Shown here: in pieces, positions 51,757-64,000 of the stretch
How the letters are laid out: the number at the start of each line of letters is the position of its first letter
Position numbering within the stretch: position 1 is the first letter of the stretch
From: Enoplosus armatus
Taxonomy: Eukaryota > Chordata > Actinopteri > Centrarchiformes > Enoplosidae
Direction of reading: 5' to 3'
Assembly (NCBI RefSeq): GCF_043641665.1
Contig: NC_092183.1
Location: forward strand, 8,038,501-8,102,500
DNA: 64,000 nt
Notes under the pieces: model-generated
Told to the model about the DNA's origin: nothing
The model's database searches: none
The model's input: only the letters and a program-made list of their open reading frames with translations
Translations under genes and position numbers: made by a program

Positions 51757-52623
51757 ATGAGTAACAGAAGCCAGGGTCTGTCGCTTGTGCTGCCCCCCAC
51801 ACGCTTCGGCAATGTGTTGATGCTTCTTTTCAGCATTTTCCTGGCTGCGACCATCATTTTCCTCAACGTGTCTGTGTTTCTCTCCATACTACTGAACAAA
51901 GCGCTGCGCAGCGAGAACCGCTTCATGTACATGCTGAGCACCTGCCTCAGTGACATCTGCACCGGCGTGTCTTATTATTATGTCGGTGTTCTCGATGTGA
52001 GGGATAGCATTGACTCCCCTACGAGAACCTTCTACATCGTACCCACATTTCTCGGGCTGTCTTACATGGCCATCCTAGCCGCGCAGGCAGACAGGTACCA
52101 CGCGGTGGTGTCACCTTTTAAATACTCCCAGCTCATGACCCGCAACAGGACCCTGCTGGTCATCTTTGCCTACTGGGTCTATGCTTTCTTTATCGTGGCT
52201 TTGCACAACCTGGTCACAGTCGGGATAGCCAAACAGATCACGAGCATTGGTACGTTTGTGGGGAACATATTCACAGTGATTATAATGATAGGGCTGAATA
52301 TTAGACTGTTCATTATAGCCAGGTTCCAACTGGAGAGGAAGCCGCCCTCTGAAGAGAGAGAGAGCAAGCGCGCGTCGGTGTATCTCATATTGGTGGTGGC
52401 TGGGTTTTTCTTAGGGACGTGGCTTCCTATATTCTGTCATATTATAGCCTGCAGTTTCTTAGGTTCAACCTGTTATAGCTTTAAGAATGAAGGCACTGAC
52501 CCTCTTCGCATTTTGCCCCGAGTTAATGCTGCCCTGACCCCCATCCTGTACATCAAAGGGTGCACTGGGCTCAGAGCGACCCTGCTGACCAAAGTATGGA
52601 GACCCTGCTGTAGGAGGAGGTAA
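51757..52623 (+). CDS. Orphan rhodopsin-like GPCR, divergent copy 5 (inverted)
   Basis: Single-exon 288-aa seven-helix protein on the plus strand, opposite to the other four. Shared family marks: RSENRFMYMLSTCLSDICTG, DSPTRTFYIVPTFLGL, AQADRYHAVVSPFKYSQ, ARFQLERKPPSEERESKR, GTWLPIF, NAALTPILYIKG. DRY is intact and TM7 has TPxxY. No standard extracellular disulfide cysteines. The short tail ends CCRRR. It is the most diverged member, and its orientation suggests an old inversion. N-glycosylation site NRS at residues 3-5. Ligand unknown. Confidence 0.83.
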   Translation: MSNRSQGLSLVLPPTRFGNVLMLLFSIFLAATIIFLNVSVFLSILLNKALRSENRFMYMLSTCLSDICTGVSYYYVGVLDVRDSIDSPTRTFYIVPTFLGLSYMAILAAQADRYHAVVSPFKYSQLMTRNRTLLVIFAYWVYAFFIVALHNLVTVGIAKQITSIGTFVGNIFTVIIMIGLNIRLFIIARFQLERKPPSEERESKRASVYLILVVAGFFLGTWLPIFCHIIACSFLGSTCYSFKNEGTDPLRILPRVNAALTPILYIKGCTGLRATLLTKVWRPCCRRR

Positions 52624-54889
52624 GAGTCGTTAACTCTTCAGTGTTATCCTAACATGCCTTTCATGATTTTCAAAGGTTCACACCCGAGCCCAGAATCACT
52701 TTCTAGATGCTGCAGAAAACTGATTTGGATTTATTTGGATTTATTTGTTCAATTGTGTTTGGTCCCAGAACAACACTTAGACGCTCAATATCATGTATTT
52801 ATGACAATATTCTGAATGTCCCTGCACGTCTACCATGTGTCTACGGTTACAATGTAGGAGTGTGTTTTGTAATTTATATATATGTTTTGTTTTGTTTTTT
52901 AAATCTTGCTTGAAATTCTTTATCACGCTGCTTTTTATTTTCTCTTTCTGTCTCTTCATAAGGCGACATCCTGGACCACTTGGCCCTATAAACTCCCCGC
53001 GGCGTGATTTAAAAGTTGGATGGGCGTCAAAGTAAACTAAAGTAATAAGAGACTGAAGAGGAACTTTCGTTTGAAAACGTCAAGTTCTGGCTTTGCGTTT
53101 GTCGGAAGGCTTTGGAAATGTTCCATCACGTCCTCAGCACATCTAATCTGCTTTACACCTCTCCGCTGAATGTTTGTTTTTCCATGAGAAATGTTGCTCC
53201 ACAAAGAGCTGATGGAAACTTCATATGAACACTGATCCTATGGCGTATTTGAATTTAGCATCTCAATAAATGAAAATTAAAATCAATAACTGAAACTTCA
53301 CTGTGCCAACTTTCTGTAATTACCTACAGGCATGTTGTGTTATCTTTTAACTGTCAACATAACAGGTTCCTTATTGGAAACAATTAAATTGTTCTGATAA
53401 GCCTCCAGCATCTTTCCTGTTTGGTAGTTTTCCTGGCGCCTTAATTCAACAGATTTTTGCTGCAGTAAATCTGAACCGTTTGTCACTGAAACTTGGTAAA
53501 AGGGGGATGAGCTGTGTCCAGACTGATCGGCTGCATTCACTGACTTCTCCTATAAGTTCCCACTGGACACATAGACTATTAGGATTGAAGGATCCTCAGG
53601 TAAGGCGAGCTAATGATACCGAAACTCTTGCAGTGCGTCTAAGCACCTTGATTATGCAACTCAGTGTGGCGAGCTTCCCCGCAGAGGATGCAGTTTCCGC
53701 TGCAACCACAGAGTGTCAGAAGAGCACTTTGGCACAGCGCCATAACTTCGATATCCATGGAATGTGAACCATAAGCATAAAGCATGGCAGATTAAACGGG
53801 TACAATATGTGGATCAATCTGTGTCTCCTCAGCACATTGCAGGCGATGGGCAAGAATATGCATTATTAGCTGCAGCCAGGTGGCATCATCAAAGCAATCC
53901 CGTTGATAGAGGTCCAATAAATGGTATGTAGGTGAGACCCATGAGTAGGTTGAATCCTGTTTTCTATTGGTTGAAGGCAGGCCTGGGTCCTCTGTGCTAA
54001 GAGGAGGAGCCAACAGATCGCCACACATCTGGTGCCCAAATTTTAAACCACGACCATCTCTGCCTCGCCCTCACTCTCTCTCTTCCTGTCTGCTGATACC
54101 TCTAAATCATCTGCCCATCAATCATCCAGAGATCTGTTATGGCTTTGAGGTCAAATTTGAAGTCTCAAATGGCAATTAGTATCTCAAGTCCAACTGATAA
54201 ACTGATTTCAGAGTAAACAGGGTTGATGTAGTTGTCTATGGTGATTGCAATAGGCGCATTAAATACATTGCATGTTGAAATTGCAGAGAAAGTGTACACT
54301 GCAAAAAGAAAAAAAATCAAGTGACTTCATCTGCACGAGTGCACCGAGCTTTTTATATATAAACCTGGTGAATCTCATTTGCTTGCGATACAACCCCTGA
54401 TTAAAACACGTTCTACCATAAATTGGAAATCCCGCTGATCGTTGTTCCAACTTTATGTCATAACGTGGCCTTCTGACACTCGCTTTTATAGCATTTGCAG
54501 TCGAAACCTGCGGGTTTCTCTCACACCGTCTCATAAAATATCTGGTTTGTTTAATTTTTGGTTTGTTGTGAAAGAATCGGGCCTAAATAACTTGTCAAGT
54601 CAGACATTTTTTGCAGCGTAGACCTGCATTCAGCAGTAGGCTATAGGACCATGGCTGAGTCGTGCTGCTGGGAGAAGAAGAAGGCCTAAAGCAGTCTGAA
54701 TACCGCGTATATCCCCTCCCTCTGTCTTTCTCTCTCTCTCTCTGCCATCTTGCAGGTAAAGTTGCCAGGGGTCCTGGGCTGAGAAAGTGGCCAAACCCTC
54801 CCACAGTGGGATGTTTTCTCTGCTGCACTCTGGGCTGGTTTCTATTCAAATGTGGGTCAGGGGTGAGGAAGCCTAACGTCATAAGCTTG
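52624..54889. other. Intergenic region after the GPCR array
   Basis: No coding exon recognised. The 177-codon minus-strand open frame at 54595-55128 is low-complexity and shows no domain, so it is not called. Confidence 0.55.
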
Positions 54890-55300
54890 CAACATGGCGT
54901 CCCGAAGGCTGTGAGATGAGCAGGAGGATGGTAAAGAACGCTTGAGAACGATCCTACCGATGTAATAAGGTATTTAAAATGATTTCTTTCTCTGTAAGGT
55001 GGATTGTAAATTCGTAACGGGGCTGCTTTCGCGTCAGTTTTGATCGGATCGGTTTTCTCCCAGCTGCTGCAAGGGTCGGAAGGGTTTTCGGCGTTACGGT
55101 GGTGTTTTTTTCCACGTCGTGCCAACAAAAAGGGGCTCCGCTGGTGCCTATTCTCGCTCTACCAGCCTGCTTGGCAAGCAGAGAAATCCCACTTTATGTG
55201 CTCGAGCTCGTCGCGGCTCCGGCTCGAAACCGCAAAATACATTGCTTGCAAATTTTGCGGCGTTTATTTTGGCGTAGTGGGCTTGTAAGAGATGCCCCTC
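54890..55300 (+). promoter_or_regulatory. CpG-rich candidate promoter / first exon of an unidentified gene
   Basis: CpG dinucleotides are much denser than in the surrounding DNA (for example ctcgagctcgtcgcggctcc near 55200). A CRE-like half site (taacgtcataag, about 54876-54887) lies at its left edge. aggatg|gtaaag near 54932 could be a splice donor. Orientation is inferred only from the candidate plus-strand exon at 62932-62994. No protein is recognisable here. Confidence 0.4.
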
Positions 55301-58300
55301 AGGACGAGTGTGTACCAAATAATTACCAGGCTGGCAAAGCACATTAGGCGACAGAAAGGATCCACAAACGGCTCGTCGCAGCGCTTCACTGGAATGTTTC
55401 CACACTTTACGTCGTTTTACCTCTTGTTTTATCCTCCAATACGTTCAATGAATTGTTTACCAACATATAGGATAATGAGCTGAAGGTTTCATTAAAATCG
55501 ATCGCTCATGTAATCACAACACTGACTTCGTCAAATAGCAATAAATTGCACTTCACGTGTTTAAATGAAACGGGACTGATTCTGTGAATTTTACGCACGG
55601 TATTTTGCGCAATCATCCAGTTAATCATAGAGATGTTACAGTCGATACCTATAGTGTAACCTGCATTGTTTATATGTAGGTTAGGCCACCCTGGTCTTAA
55701 GGCAGGGCTAATTAAAAATGGTCTGACAGGATTGACTTGCAAATATACCCAGTACAGTGTAGACTCTGCTACTTTCTGCTTTAAAACGTTGTCTGGTAAA
55801 ACGTGAATTGTATCGATGCAGGGGATTGTATGTGTCTTCGTAGCCTATAGGTGGGCCACTGCTATACATCGACCATCTTTGTTATCGGCTACAGTGTAAC
55901 CGTGTTGCATGATGCTGGTTCACGGGTGTAAATCATCATTCTGATAAAGCAATACAAACCCACATCAGTATGTTGAATATTTGATTAATAAACTCTAATT
56001 TGGGCCAACCACTAATCACTTGGTGGCTAATGTAACAATGCATGTGCTCAGGTGTGAAGGCAGCTTGGCTTCTCAGGTGATTAGTGTTGTTAAAGTACCA
56101 AGGGCCGTGGAGATAATAAGGCACAGGAATGTCAGTAAGGTGGGCTCCCCTGACTGACTGCCGTTCCTGTGTTTTAATTTCCACTACAGGTCTGTTTTAC
56201 ATGGCTTAGTTTCAACTGAGAAGCTGGTTTAAGATCTGTTGTATTTTGGGGGTAATGGAACTGGTGTACCTGCTATACAACAATGTGTGACATACTATAC
56301 TGGCAAACTCTACTTTTGTATTAAAGGTGTCACTCCTGATGCTTTGTGTTGTCCAGTAACAGGTCTGTCTGTAAAATGTGGGTTTGAAGTTGGTCAGCCA
56401 GAATGATTTTCCTGTTTTTGTTCTTGTCATGCATGACAAAACGTTTTTTCATATTCTTATTTGTGGCTTCACTTGAATACCTCCAGGGCAGCTGTTGGTG
56501 TTAAGCAGACATTTTGTTGGTTGATTTGTTTCATTTTATACATACTGAGACATTTCTAGACTCTTGTCTCGGGCAAGTTTTGTCACAACTTTAAGGCAAT
56601 ATGGAGATAAATTCAACTATTTTCACAACCTCAATGTGCTGTAGCCTATAATATGAAGATTATAGGGCTATATGTTGGCCGGTTACACCCACACAGGAGT
56701 GTAGTTGTGTGCAGTTGCTCTGCCTGCCAGCCTAAAATTTGGCAATTAGCTGAATTGTGCTTTTCAACAATAAAAGCACAAGATTTTCAAGGCTTGACGA
56801 GGTGCATCCCAAATACAATTTACACTCTATATACATAATCTAATTTGCTTAGGCTTGTAAAGCTGGAATAGAGCTCCTGGATGTACTGGCTTAAGTGTTT
56901 GAATGCTGCATCTGTAACAGCAATAAGCTTTGAAGACTGACAGAAGTGTTTGGTTCATGTGATCCCATTATTTTCAAGACCGTGTCAACTATAAACTTAT
57001 TCAGGTATGAAGAAATTATGAGCTTGTGTGTGTGAGCGAGTGAACCATGTTGCATTTCCTCTTTCAGATAGAAGATTAAATATTTCTCTGAAAATGTTTT
57101 ATTTTGGCTCTGCGGCAGATGTGTAGCAAGCTGGTATCTCTACCAAAACACCTAACAGAGATGAGAGGGAAATAATGACTAAAAAGTGTAATAAAGTAAC
57201 TTTTGTACTCTTATTTTATTGCCAAGCCTAACCATCTGCATATTATAGCTGTTGTCAAATCTACAGTATACATACACACATCTAGTAATAAGTGTCAAAT
57301 AAGTTAATTTAGGCTATTAAAATGACCAAATCATGTCAACTGATCAGTGTGACTAGATTCATTGATTACTACGGACCACTGAGTGTGGCCTGGAGGGTAA
57401 TTTGAGGCCTGTGTGTGTGCCTCATGATCCTCATGATCGGCCGGTTGGTCTTGCCTCACCCTTCTTGTCCCTTCCCCTTCTCAACACACGCACAGTATCC
57501 TGTGTGCATTGTGATCATGGCTTACAGTGGCGTGTATGGGCAGCACAATGCAGTAAGGCTACTTAGGCTATATGTTCTGCTGACATGTTAGACGAGGACT
57601 TATAGATTGTGCTTGGCTGTCGTATCTATCCGGATCCAAATGTTGCGTTCTGTGCTGCCTGTTGGAGGGCAGTTTGGTTTGTGCAATGGCTGAAGCACCT
57701 CAGGGCAGGGTTGTTGTTGTTCTTTAAGAAGAAGAAACAGTCTGTGGAATGTAGTGCTGATAGCCAGAAGGTTATGCAGTGTTTAAAGGGTGGAGGAGTA
57801 GGAGGAGGAGGGGTTGGCAGCTCTGTAAAACCTTGGACCATACAGGATCTCTCCTTACCCAACATGCCCTCTGTTCTTAGCCAAAGCATTAGGCTCCAGG
57901 TCATGTGGATCTGCTGCTGTTTACGGGGGGGGGTTTATCTCATCAACAAAGTTCATTCTCTCAAGACAGAGGTCACTTTATCCTATCAATCATATGTTCA
58001 CTTGTTAATGAAGTGGTTGAATACTTAACTTTTAGTGAGGGTACACAGTTGGATACAGCATGTGTGGGTGCCAATAGCTAGCCAGTATTGCTGGTACCCT
58101 CAGTGAAAATCTTGGTGTCTTTATTTAATTTCTTCAGGGGGAACTTTGGATGCAGCAACTGTGCCACAAAATACAAATACAGCATAGAGAACACAGAACG
58201 AAGATGCATGGCCAAACTCTTTGTTGTCCAAGTGTCCAGACATTTCTATTTTGGATCTGCTTAAATACCTGGATTTTTTCATCACAAATCTTACATATAA

Positions 58301-61300
58301 TCTTTTATCTTCTTTTTTTTTTTTTAATCAACGAAGAACACAATCTCAGATAATCATTTAACTTAATAGCAAATATGTAATCTGCATGTCAAAATATGTC
58401 TTTCAGTTCATTGAATATCTCTTTTGTTTGTTATTATTTAAATATTAACTTATATATTACATTTTCTACCTAAAATTGCCAGAAGCTAAAGGAATACTAT
58501 ATTCAATAAGGTATTTGAAAGGATTTGGCTTTGATTAACATTCAACACTCAATTTGAGATTCAATAAAATGCTGCCAACAAGAAAATACAAGTCACACAA
58601 TATGCAGTAAATTCAACCTGCTCCTATTATGTTGGTGCTTCCTGGTTCTTGTTGGTTACAGTTGCGAAGGAGAGTATCCAGACCCACTTCTTGCACACTT
58701 TTACTGTGTTTTAAAGATGAAATGTAATTGATTACATGTACTTTTCTCTCATTTAGCCACTATAAATTCATAAAAAACTGTACAAAAGAAGCAGAGAATA
58801 AACACTTTAAGAAAGCAGTATGCCTTTAGGGTACTGAACTTTTGTCTACTCGCATTCCTGTAGCCATCCTTAAATCTGCCATTCTGCCCTGTCCCGCCTG
58901 TCTTTGTAATTACACATCTTGGTTTATTGTACCTATTTAATTATGACATTAAATTGATTTTAAATGGGAGTTTGCCACAGTCTTTAATATAAAAGGGAGG
59001 GATTGTGCCCAGTTTAGGTAACTGTATCCTGCACTGTCACAACAATAAATGTGAAGGGGGGGGGTTGGTGCGCGCGCTATTTTTGCACACATGAGGGAGT
59101 ATACTTGTATACATGTTACTCCCTCCAGACTTGGCTTTGGCTTTAGCATCTAGTATTACCTGTGGATGACATGCACACCACAGACCAATTTAATTCATGA
59201 CCAGTTAAATTGTGATGTAGGAAAAAAGGATAAGACTCATGCTACTGCTTCATCATATGACGGAAATCTTCAGAAAAATCTTCTTGTTTTCACTGGTGTT
59301 CATGCCCTGCTGCAAAGGGCAGCCCCACACTGTAAAAGATGTTATTTAGACAGGCGTTGTTTTTGAAAATCACACAGAAATGGATCCATGGGTTTGATTA
59401 CAGGCTGAGTTGTGCACATGTAAGAGGATTCATGTGCTTATGTTTGTGTGAATGTGAGAGAGAGAGTCTTGCCTTTTCTTCCCTTGCTGCACAACATTGG
59501 CACATCTGGGGTACACAGCAACCATTGGCCCCCTCCTGTGATGAAATGGACGGGGCTCTTTTCATTCCACTGCACCCTGGGCAGGACTTGTTTGTCTGCA
59601 ACATGGCCGAACTGCCTGACAGAAAACTAGTCTTAATTGGAAGGGTTCTGCCCAGGCTGTGGTAGGGACACTGTAATTCATGTACTTCCCCCTTCAGCCA
59701 CGCAGCACCAGGGTCATGCACCTGTTCCCTAGCATTTGTATTCATGTCTCCAAGACAGGACAGATCAGCTTTTACGTCTGGTCTTAATGTTTTTGAGCTT
59801 TTGTACAGCAGGACGTCTCCCCTGCAGCTTTTCTGAGGAGATTATAACCAGAATTGGATCAGTGTCCAGAATTCCAGCAGATGCACTGCATCAGAGCTAT
59901 TCAACCTTTTGCCATGGAGACACAAGTATAGACAGGTTTTTAGTTCAAGGAAAGAACACAGCAGGTGACTTCACTTATTATTTCACCCTCTGTAGTCTTG
60001 GGTTGGAACAAAAACCCTGCTTTCCATGGCACCACTGTACTGCACTAGATTCATCACTGTTTCTAGTTTAGAGAATGCAGTACAAGACTGTGTGGCTTGC
60101 TAAGAATGGCAATGCAATACAATGAGATTTCCCAAAAGTTTGGATTAAATTTAGATTTTTAAAAATAACTTATTTCCCTTTAGGAGACATTGGCTCATGC
60201 ATGTTTACATACACAACACCAGGTTTCCTTTTCCGAGGAAAAGGATTAAGGAAAAGACGGTTAACACTGCTGGATTTCAGCTGGAGAAACGTGATTTCTT
60301 TACCATGTATACGCTTAACAGGGTTTATGAAGGGGTTTTTATTTATGTTTATTTATGTGCATGACAAAGACTTCAGACAGGGCGAGTATCGCTGTGACAG
60401 CAGTGTGGCGGGATGAAAGGAAACATCATTACTTTTAGAAGTGCATGTAACCAATCCAAACTCTGATTGAACTGAAATAAGCTAGTTTGAATGGTTGAAC
60501 AGCAGACTGTTTGTTAAACATGCACAGTCTGCCCAAACCAAATGCTCAGAAAAAAGGGGGGGAAAAAAATCTCCATCCCAATACACATATGACAGCATTA
60601 AAAAAATATCACAGGGGAGAAATTATTTACTGACCACCTGCATGGAACTGTAGGTTTTACACTCACCAGGTTACTGCGGTGCATATAAATGCATTCTCCA
60701 ATTTTGCGCTAGTAAAGTAAGTTCCTAAAATGTTTCTTAAAACTGAAATCATGATCAAATCATTAGAGATAGGTTTATGGATTTTTTTTTCTGCTGATGC
60801 AGCAGGTATTACACAGGTGAAAGGGAACATATGGAGTGGGTAGGCGAAAAAAAGCTCAGCTGCCGTGTTTAATCTTCTCATTGTATTGTGAGCCGTCCTT
60901 TCACTCACGCGAGAACTGAAACTCAGATAATTGCAGTACCCACGAGTCCTGCATGGATCAACCTTACCCATGCAGCAGCGTCAGCCATGTTGAAATGGCT
61001 CAGAGGTGGTTGCTCGGTGTTTGTATTTCAAACTGGCTTTGTACCATCCCCCTAACCCCTCCCCCACTCCCTCTGCCCACCAGCATACTCTCTCTGTGTG
61101 TGTATTTTAGTGTGTGCTGTGTGCATGTGTTTAAGTGCACTGTCTCTGTGAGTGCGTGCACTCAGGGAGGCCTTTTGCTCGTGTACATGATTGGCTCTCT
61201 TTCTCCGTCTGCTTCAAACAGTCTTTACCTGCACATCTGTCTCTTCTGCCCATTTGCACAATGTGACCATCTACACAGTTTTACTTTAGTCTGTGTGTAT

Positions 61301-62692
61301 TGTTTAAAGGAATCTCTGTGAAAGATAATCCTGTAATAAAGCCTAGGTTGAATATGTTTTTAAAATCATCCTTAGTCTTGTTTTCTATTGGTTGTTTAGC
61401 TGATGACCTTTCACAGTAGTAGGGTGTGTTTTGTTATTGCGCCACAGGACTTTGCCTCACCTCTGCCCTCTCTCCTGGCTCTCTACCCTCTGTTCAGGAG
61501 ATTAGTGCCACAGCCCACTGCCTTTTCAGTCACCTTCGCTGCATGAACACTGACTCTGAATGGTTTACTAGCTCGCGGTTTAATCCATAAACCAGATCTT
61601 CCAGATCTCTGGTGTAACCAGTTTAATTTACTTGCATTAATTCACTGCTGGGGGCACTTTGATACTCGCTAGATTTCAGTCCCAAATCAACACATGGATG
61701 TGTTATCCTGGTCATGTCTGTCAAGTTTGTGTAAACATCCCAGCCTGCTCCTCTCCTCATCAGCAGGCTCCTGAAACAAGTCAAGGTTGAGGCTTAGCAG
61801 TAGGGTGCTGTGTTTTTAAAATGAGGTATCCCCCGCTATCATTAAGCCACTATTAAAAGGTTAACACTGTAGGCAAGGTAAGTTGATCCTGTGCCTTAGC
61901 TTGAAGGGCAACATCTACCCTGGTCTGCAGTCCAAGTCCAGAGCTGTCGTTGGTTGGTATGTGGTGCCATATTTGGTCAGAGAAAGTATTGTTTCTCACG
62001 GCCCTCTTGACCAGCTATCTTGCCATCTCTCCACCTCCCTGCCAGTCTTTGCAAAGGGCTTAAAAAACAGGGATCCAACACTGCAGGAAATGCTGCTTGC
62101 CAACTATGAAGTGTAAATGTAACGTTGTACATATGAACTAGTCATCCTGCATACTGGAAACATCATTCTAGCTGTTCTAGGATTTCCCAATCGTTCATCC
62201 ATCACTAACTTTACACTATAACTGTGAGGCTGTGATGCTGTAATGGAACATAGATATGGTATTGAAAATGTTTCTACAAAATGCAAAGAGTGCCATGCAC
62301 TCACAGATGGAGCTGCCATGATGGTGCAGGCCTATCTGTCCCCTGTGGTATTAAGCCTGCTTTCCTGGGCAGCACCATTGGAAGGGGAGCTGGGCCTACA
62401 CGTGTCCCACCCTAGCTGCATATAGATCAGCCGTAATCCATTAGCAGCTCCCTGGAATCCAGCCGGCACAGCACAGCACTGGAGGGGCCAGGGGGAGAGG
62501 GTAGCCGTGTGGCTGATGGGGGAAGGAGAGAGAGAACGAGGGATGAGAAGAGGAGGGGGTGGGGGAGAGAGAGCTCTTTTTTTTTTTCTTTTTTTTCTTT
62601 CCTCCTGAGCTGGCTTCTCTACACTGAGTCCGGCCCCCTTTTTATGTCGGTCTGCTGGAAAAGCCTCTTGAATCCCCCCACAAAGCCCGCAG

Positions 62693-62757
<65 letters not shown>

Positions 62758-62931
62758 TGTGAGTGTGAGTGTGAGTGTGTGTGTGTGTGGAGAGACCTGA
62801 CTGATATATGGCTTCCTGGCTGGCATCATAGCAGAGGCCCTTCTTTCTCTAGCAGCCCTCTTCTGCTGTAGTGCTGTACACCTCTGTAGCACATTCTGCG
62901 ATTAACTGCAGATCTGGGTTATGTATTTCAG
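55301..62931. other. Non-coding region, possibly a first intron
   Basis: Largely AT-rich. I found no exon with both good splice borders and protein resemblance. A GC-richer block at about 62290-62500 could be a regulatory element. A strong isolated donor (gcaag|gtaagt) near 61877 has no matching acceptor that I can see. Confidence 0.45.
62695..62789. repeat. (GT)n microsatellite with GTGA variants
   Basis: About 95 bases of GT repeat with a gtgagtgtgagtgtgagt block, the longest microsatellite in the window, about 150 bases before the candidate exon. Confidence 0.95.
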
Positions 62932-62994
62932 AATAGCTCATTATGATTCACGTTGGGGACGACGAACTGTTCCTGGGATGTGTCTGCATGCCCG
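62932..62994 (+). CDS. Candidate first coding exon of an unidentified gene (partial)
   Basis: A good acceptor (ttatgtatttcag at 62919-62931) is followed by 11 untranslated bases, an ATG at 62943 and an open frame MIHVGDDELFLGCVCMPG running to a good donor (cccg|gtgaga, 62994/62995), phase 1. Both splice signals, an acidic-then-hydrophobic reading and an upstream CpG-rich region suggest a real exon of a gene extending past base 64000. I do not recognise the protein. A chance match remains possible. Confidence 0.35.
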
Positions 62995-64000
62995 GTGAGA
63001 GGCTGGTGAGGGTGGGAGGATAGAGAGAAAGGGCGAGAGGAGCAGAGGAAAGACGGGGGAGGGGAAGAAGACCATGAGTAGAAGTGTCAAAGCAGAAGAG
63101 GCAAGCCCAGGCCTGGACCTGAGAGTAATGATCACTCCAGCTGATTGTATCAGCTAGCCTGACTGTTCCAACAGAGCCGGCTTTGGTACATCAGCCAGCC
63201 ATTTCCAGTTAACAATTTTCACCATGTTGTTCTTGGACGATGTTCGGCATTGCCTGTCATAGTGTGTCATCCTTACAATCCAGGCTGAACAAACTCCCTT
63301 CATATATGGCCACCTTCTTCAGTGGCAGATTGTGTTTTTTATGTGTGTTATTCTCTCATCAAAGTCTGTAGTGAATGTAGTTCCTAACTGTAGGGCATAT
63401 GAGTATATACAAGGCTTTGTTTATGAATGCATGTCATTATTGTGCAAATGGCAGATTCCTTGATGAAGCATGTATTAGCAATCAATCAATCAATCAATAA
63501 TCGGGGATCAATAAACTATTTCTGATTTCTGATTTTCATACAGATCCAACATAAGCTTGCTAAACCTGATTTAAACTTAACTGACTCATTAAATGTGAAT
63601 GGATGAAACAAAATTTGTGGTGGTGCTACAACATTCTTACTCTGTATGCAGTTGGTCTTGGTTAGTATACATTGAAAATTATTCAAAACAGGAAAAAAGG
63701 GCTGTACCAGCTGCTCTTGGTTCTGTGATTTTAGAATCAGCTTTGGTCTCATACATTTTTGGGAATTTCAGCCTTCAGATGAACCCTCATTCCAGACACA
63801 GAGTTCAGTCGCGTGTCTTGCGTTGAGGCTTGGCGCTTCTGTCACTCTAGCTGAGTTTAGGAACCAATACTTTCTTTCCTTCTGCGTATTATGAAACATG
63901 ATTTTCAATAAATCTCTAGGTTGGCACTGGGTTGAAATGGCACATTTTCACATGTATTTACGGCTTGAGTTAAGCATTTCTCTGCATTACTGTGTAATCT
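62995..64000. other. End of window, no further gene recognised
   Basis: Apart from the short LINE-type tail, no exon or RNA gene is visible. If the exon at 62932-62994 is real, this is its downstream intron. Confidence 0.45.
63480..63535 (+). repeat. aatc repeat plus LINE-type tail
   Basis: aatcaatcaatcaatcaata followed by cggggatcaataaactattt and ctgatttctgatt. The ending matches the tail at 13961-13988 and looks like a severely truncated LINE or SINE copy. Confidence 0.5.

Noticed and set aside
38975..52623. Calling the receptors odorant receptor 131-2-like or GPR148-like
   Set aside because: Their TM2, TM3 and TM7 motifs do not match what I know of those families, so the array is left as orphan class A.
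54595..55128. 177-codon minus-strand open frame near the CpG-rich block
   Set aside because: Low-complexity Ser/Pro/Arg reading with no domain; likely open by composition.
59339..59665. 108-codon plus-strand frame including MDGALFIPLHPGQDLFVC
   Set aside because: Looks protein-like locally, but no splice borders or recognised family; a conserved non-coding element is equally possible.
62332..62892. 186-codon minus-strand frame rich in His-Thr
   Set aside because: Produced by the (GT)n microsatellite.

Overview
The window is nuclear DNA of a ray-finned fish, most likely a percomorph teleost. The evidence is vertebrate multi-exon genes with GT/AG introns, many (CA)n microsatellites, an L2-type LINE and a tRNA-type SINE of teleost style, and an intronless GPCR array. 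There is no bacterial or phage content. All gene models were built by hand from splice signals and protein resemblance. Nothing was searched in a database.

Layout. (1) 1-11.3 kb, minus strand: the first seven coding exons of an ARHGEF28-like RhoGEF; the rest lies beyond base 1. (2) 12.0-17.7 kb, minus: UTP15, complete in 11 coding exons (528 aa), a WD40 protein of the small-subunit processome. (3) 18.2-21.1 kb, plus: BTF3, complete (162 aa), head-to-head with UTP15. ARHGEF28, UTP15 and BTF3 are also neighbours on human 5q13, but human ANKRA2, which lies between UTP15 and BTF3, is not seen here. (4) 21.3-25.3 kb, minus: an L2-clade LINE with an intact 1002-aa endonuclease/reverse transcriptase ORF and the tail of an SGNH-esterase ORF1. 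(5) 27.5-32.0 kb, plus: an IL12B (interleukin-12/23 p40) gene with two possible C-termini. (6) 32.7-35.4 kb, plus: PRADC1, complete (191 aa). (7) 38.9-52.6 kb: five single-exon rhodopsin-like GPCR genes, four minus and one plus. They share a TPxxY motif in TM7 and lack the usual extracellular disulfide cysteines. Two of them form a recent duplicate with a sharply bounded divergent island. (8) 52.6-64 kb: mostly non-coding, with a CpG-rich candidate promoter near 55 kb and one candidate first coding exon at 62.9 kb of an unidentified plus-strand gene.

The genes do not form a pathway. UTP15 (rRNA processing) and BTF3 (nascent-chain binding) are housekeeping genes sharing a divergent promoter region. 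IL12B is an immune cytokine subunit. The GPCR array looks like a lineage-expanded receptor family of unknown ligand and is the most novel part of the window, together with the cysteine-rich alternative tail of IL12B.
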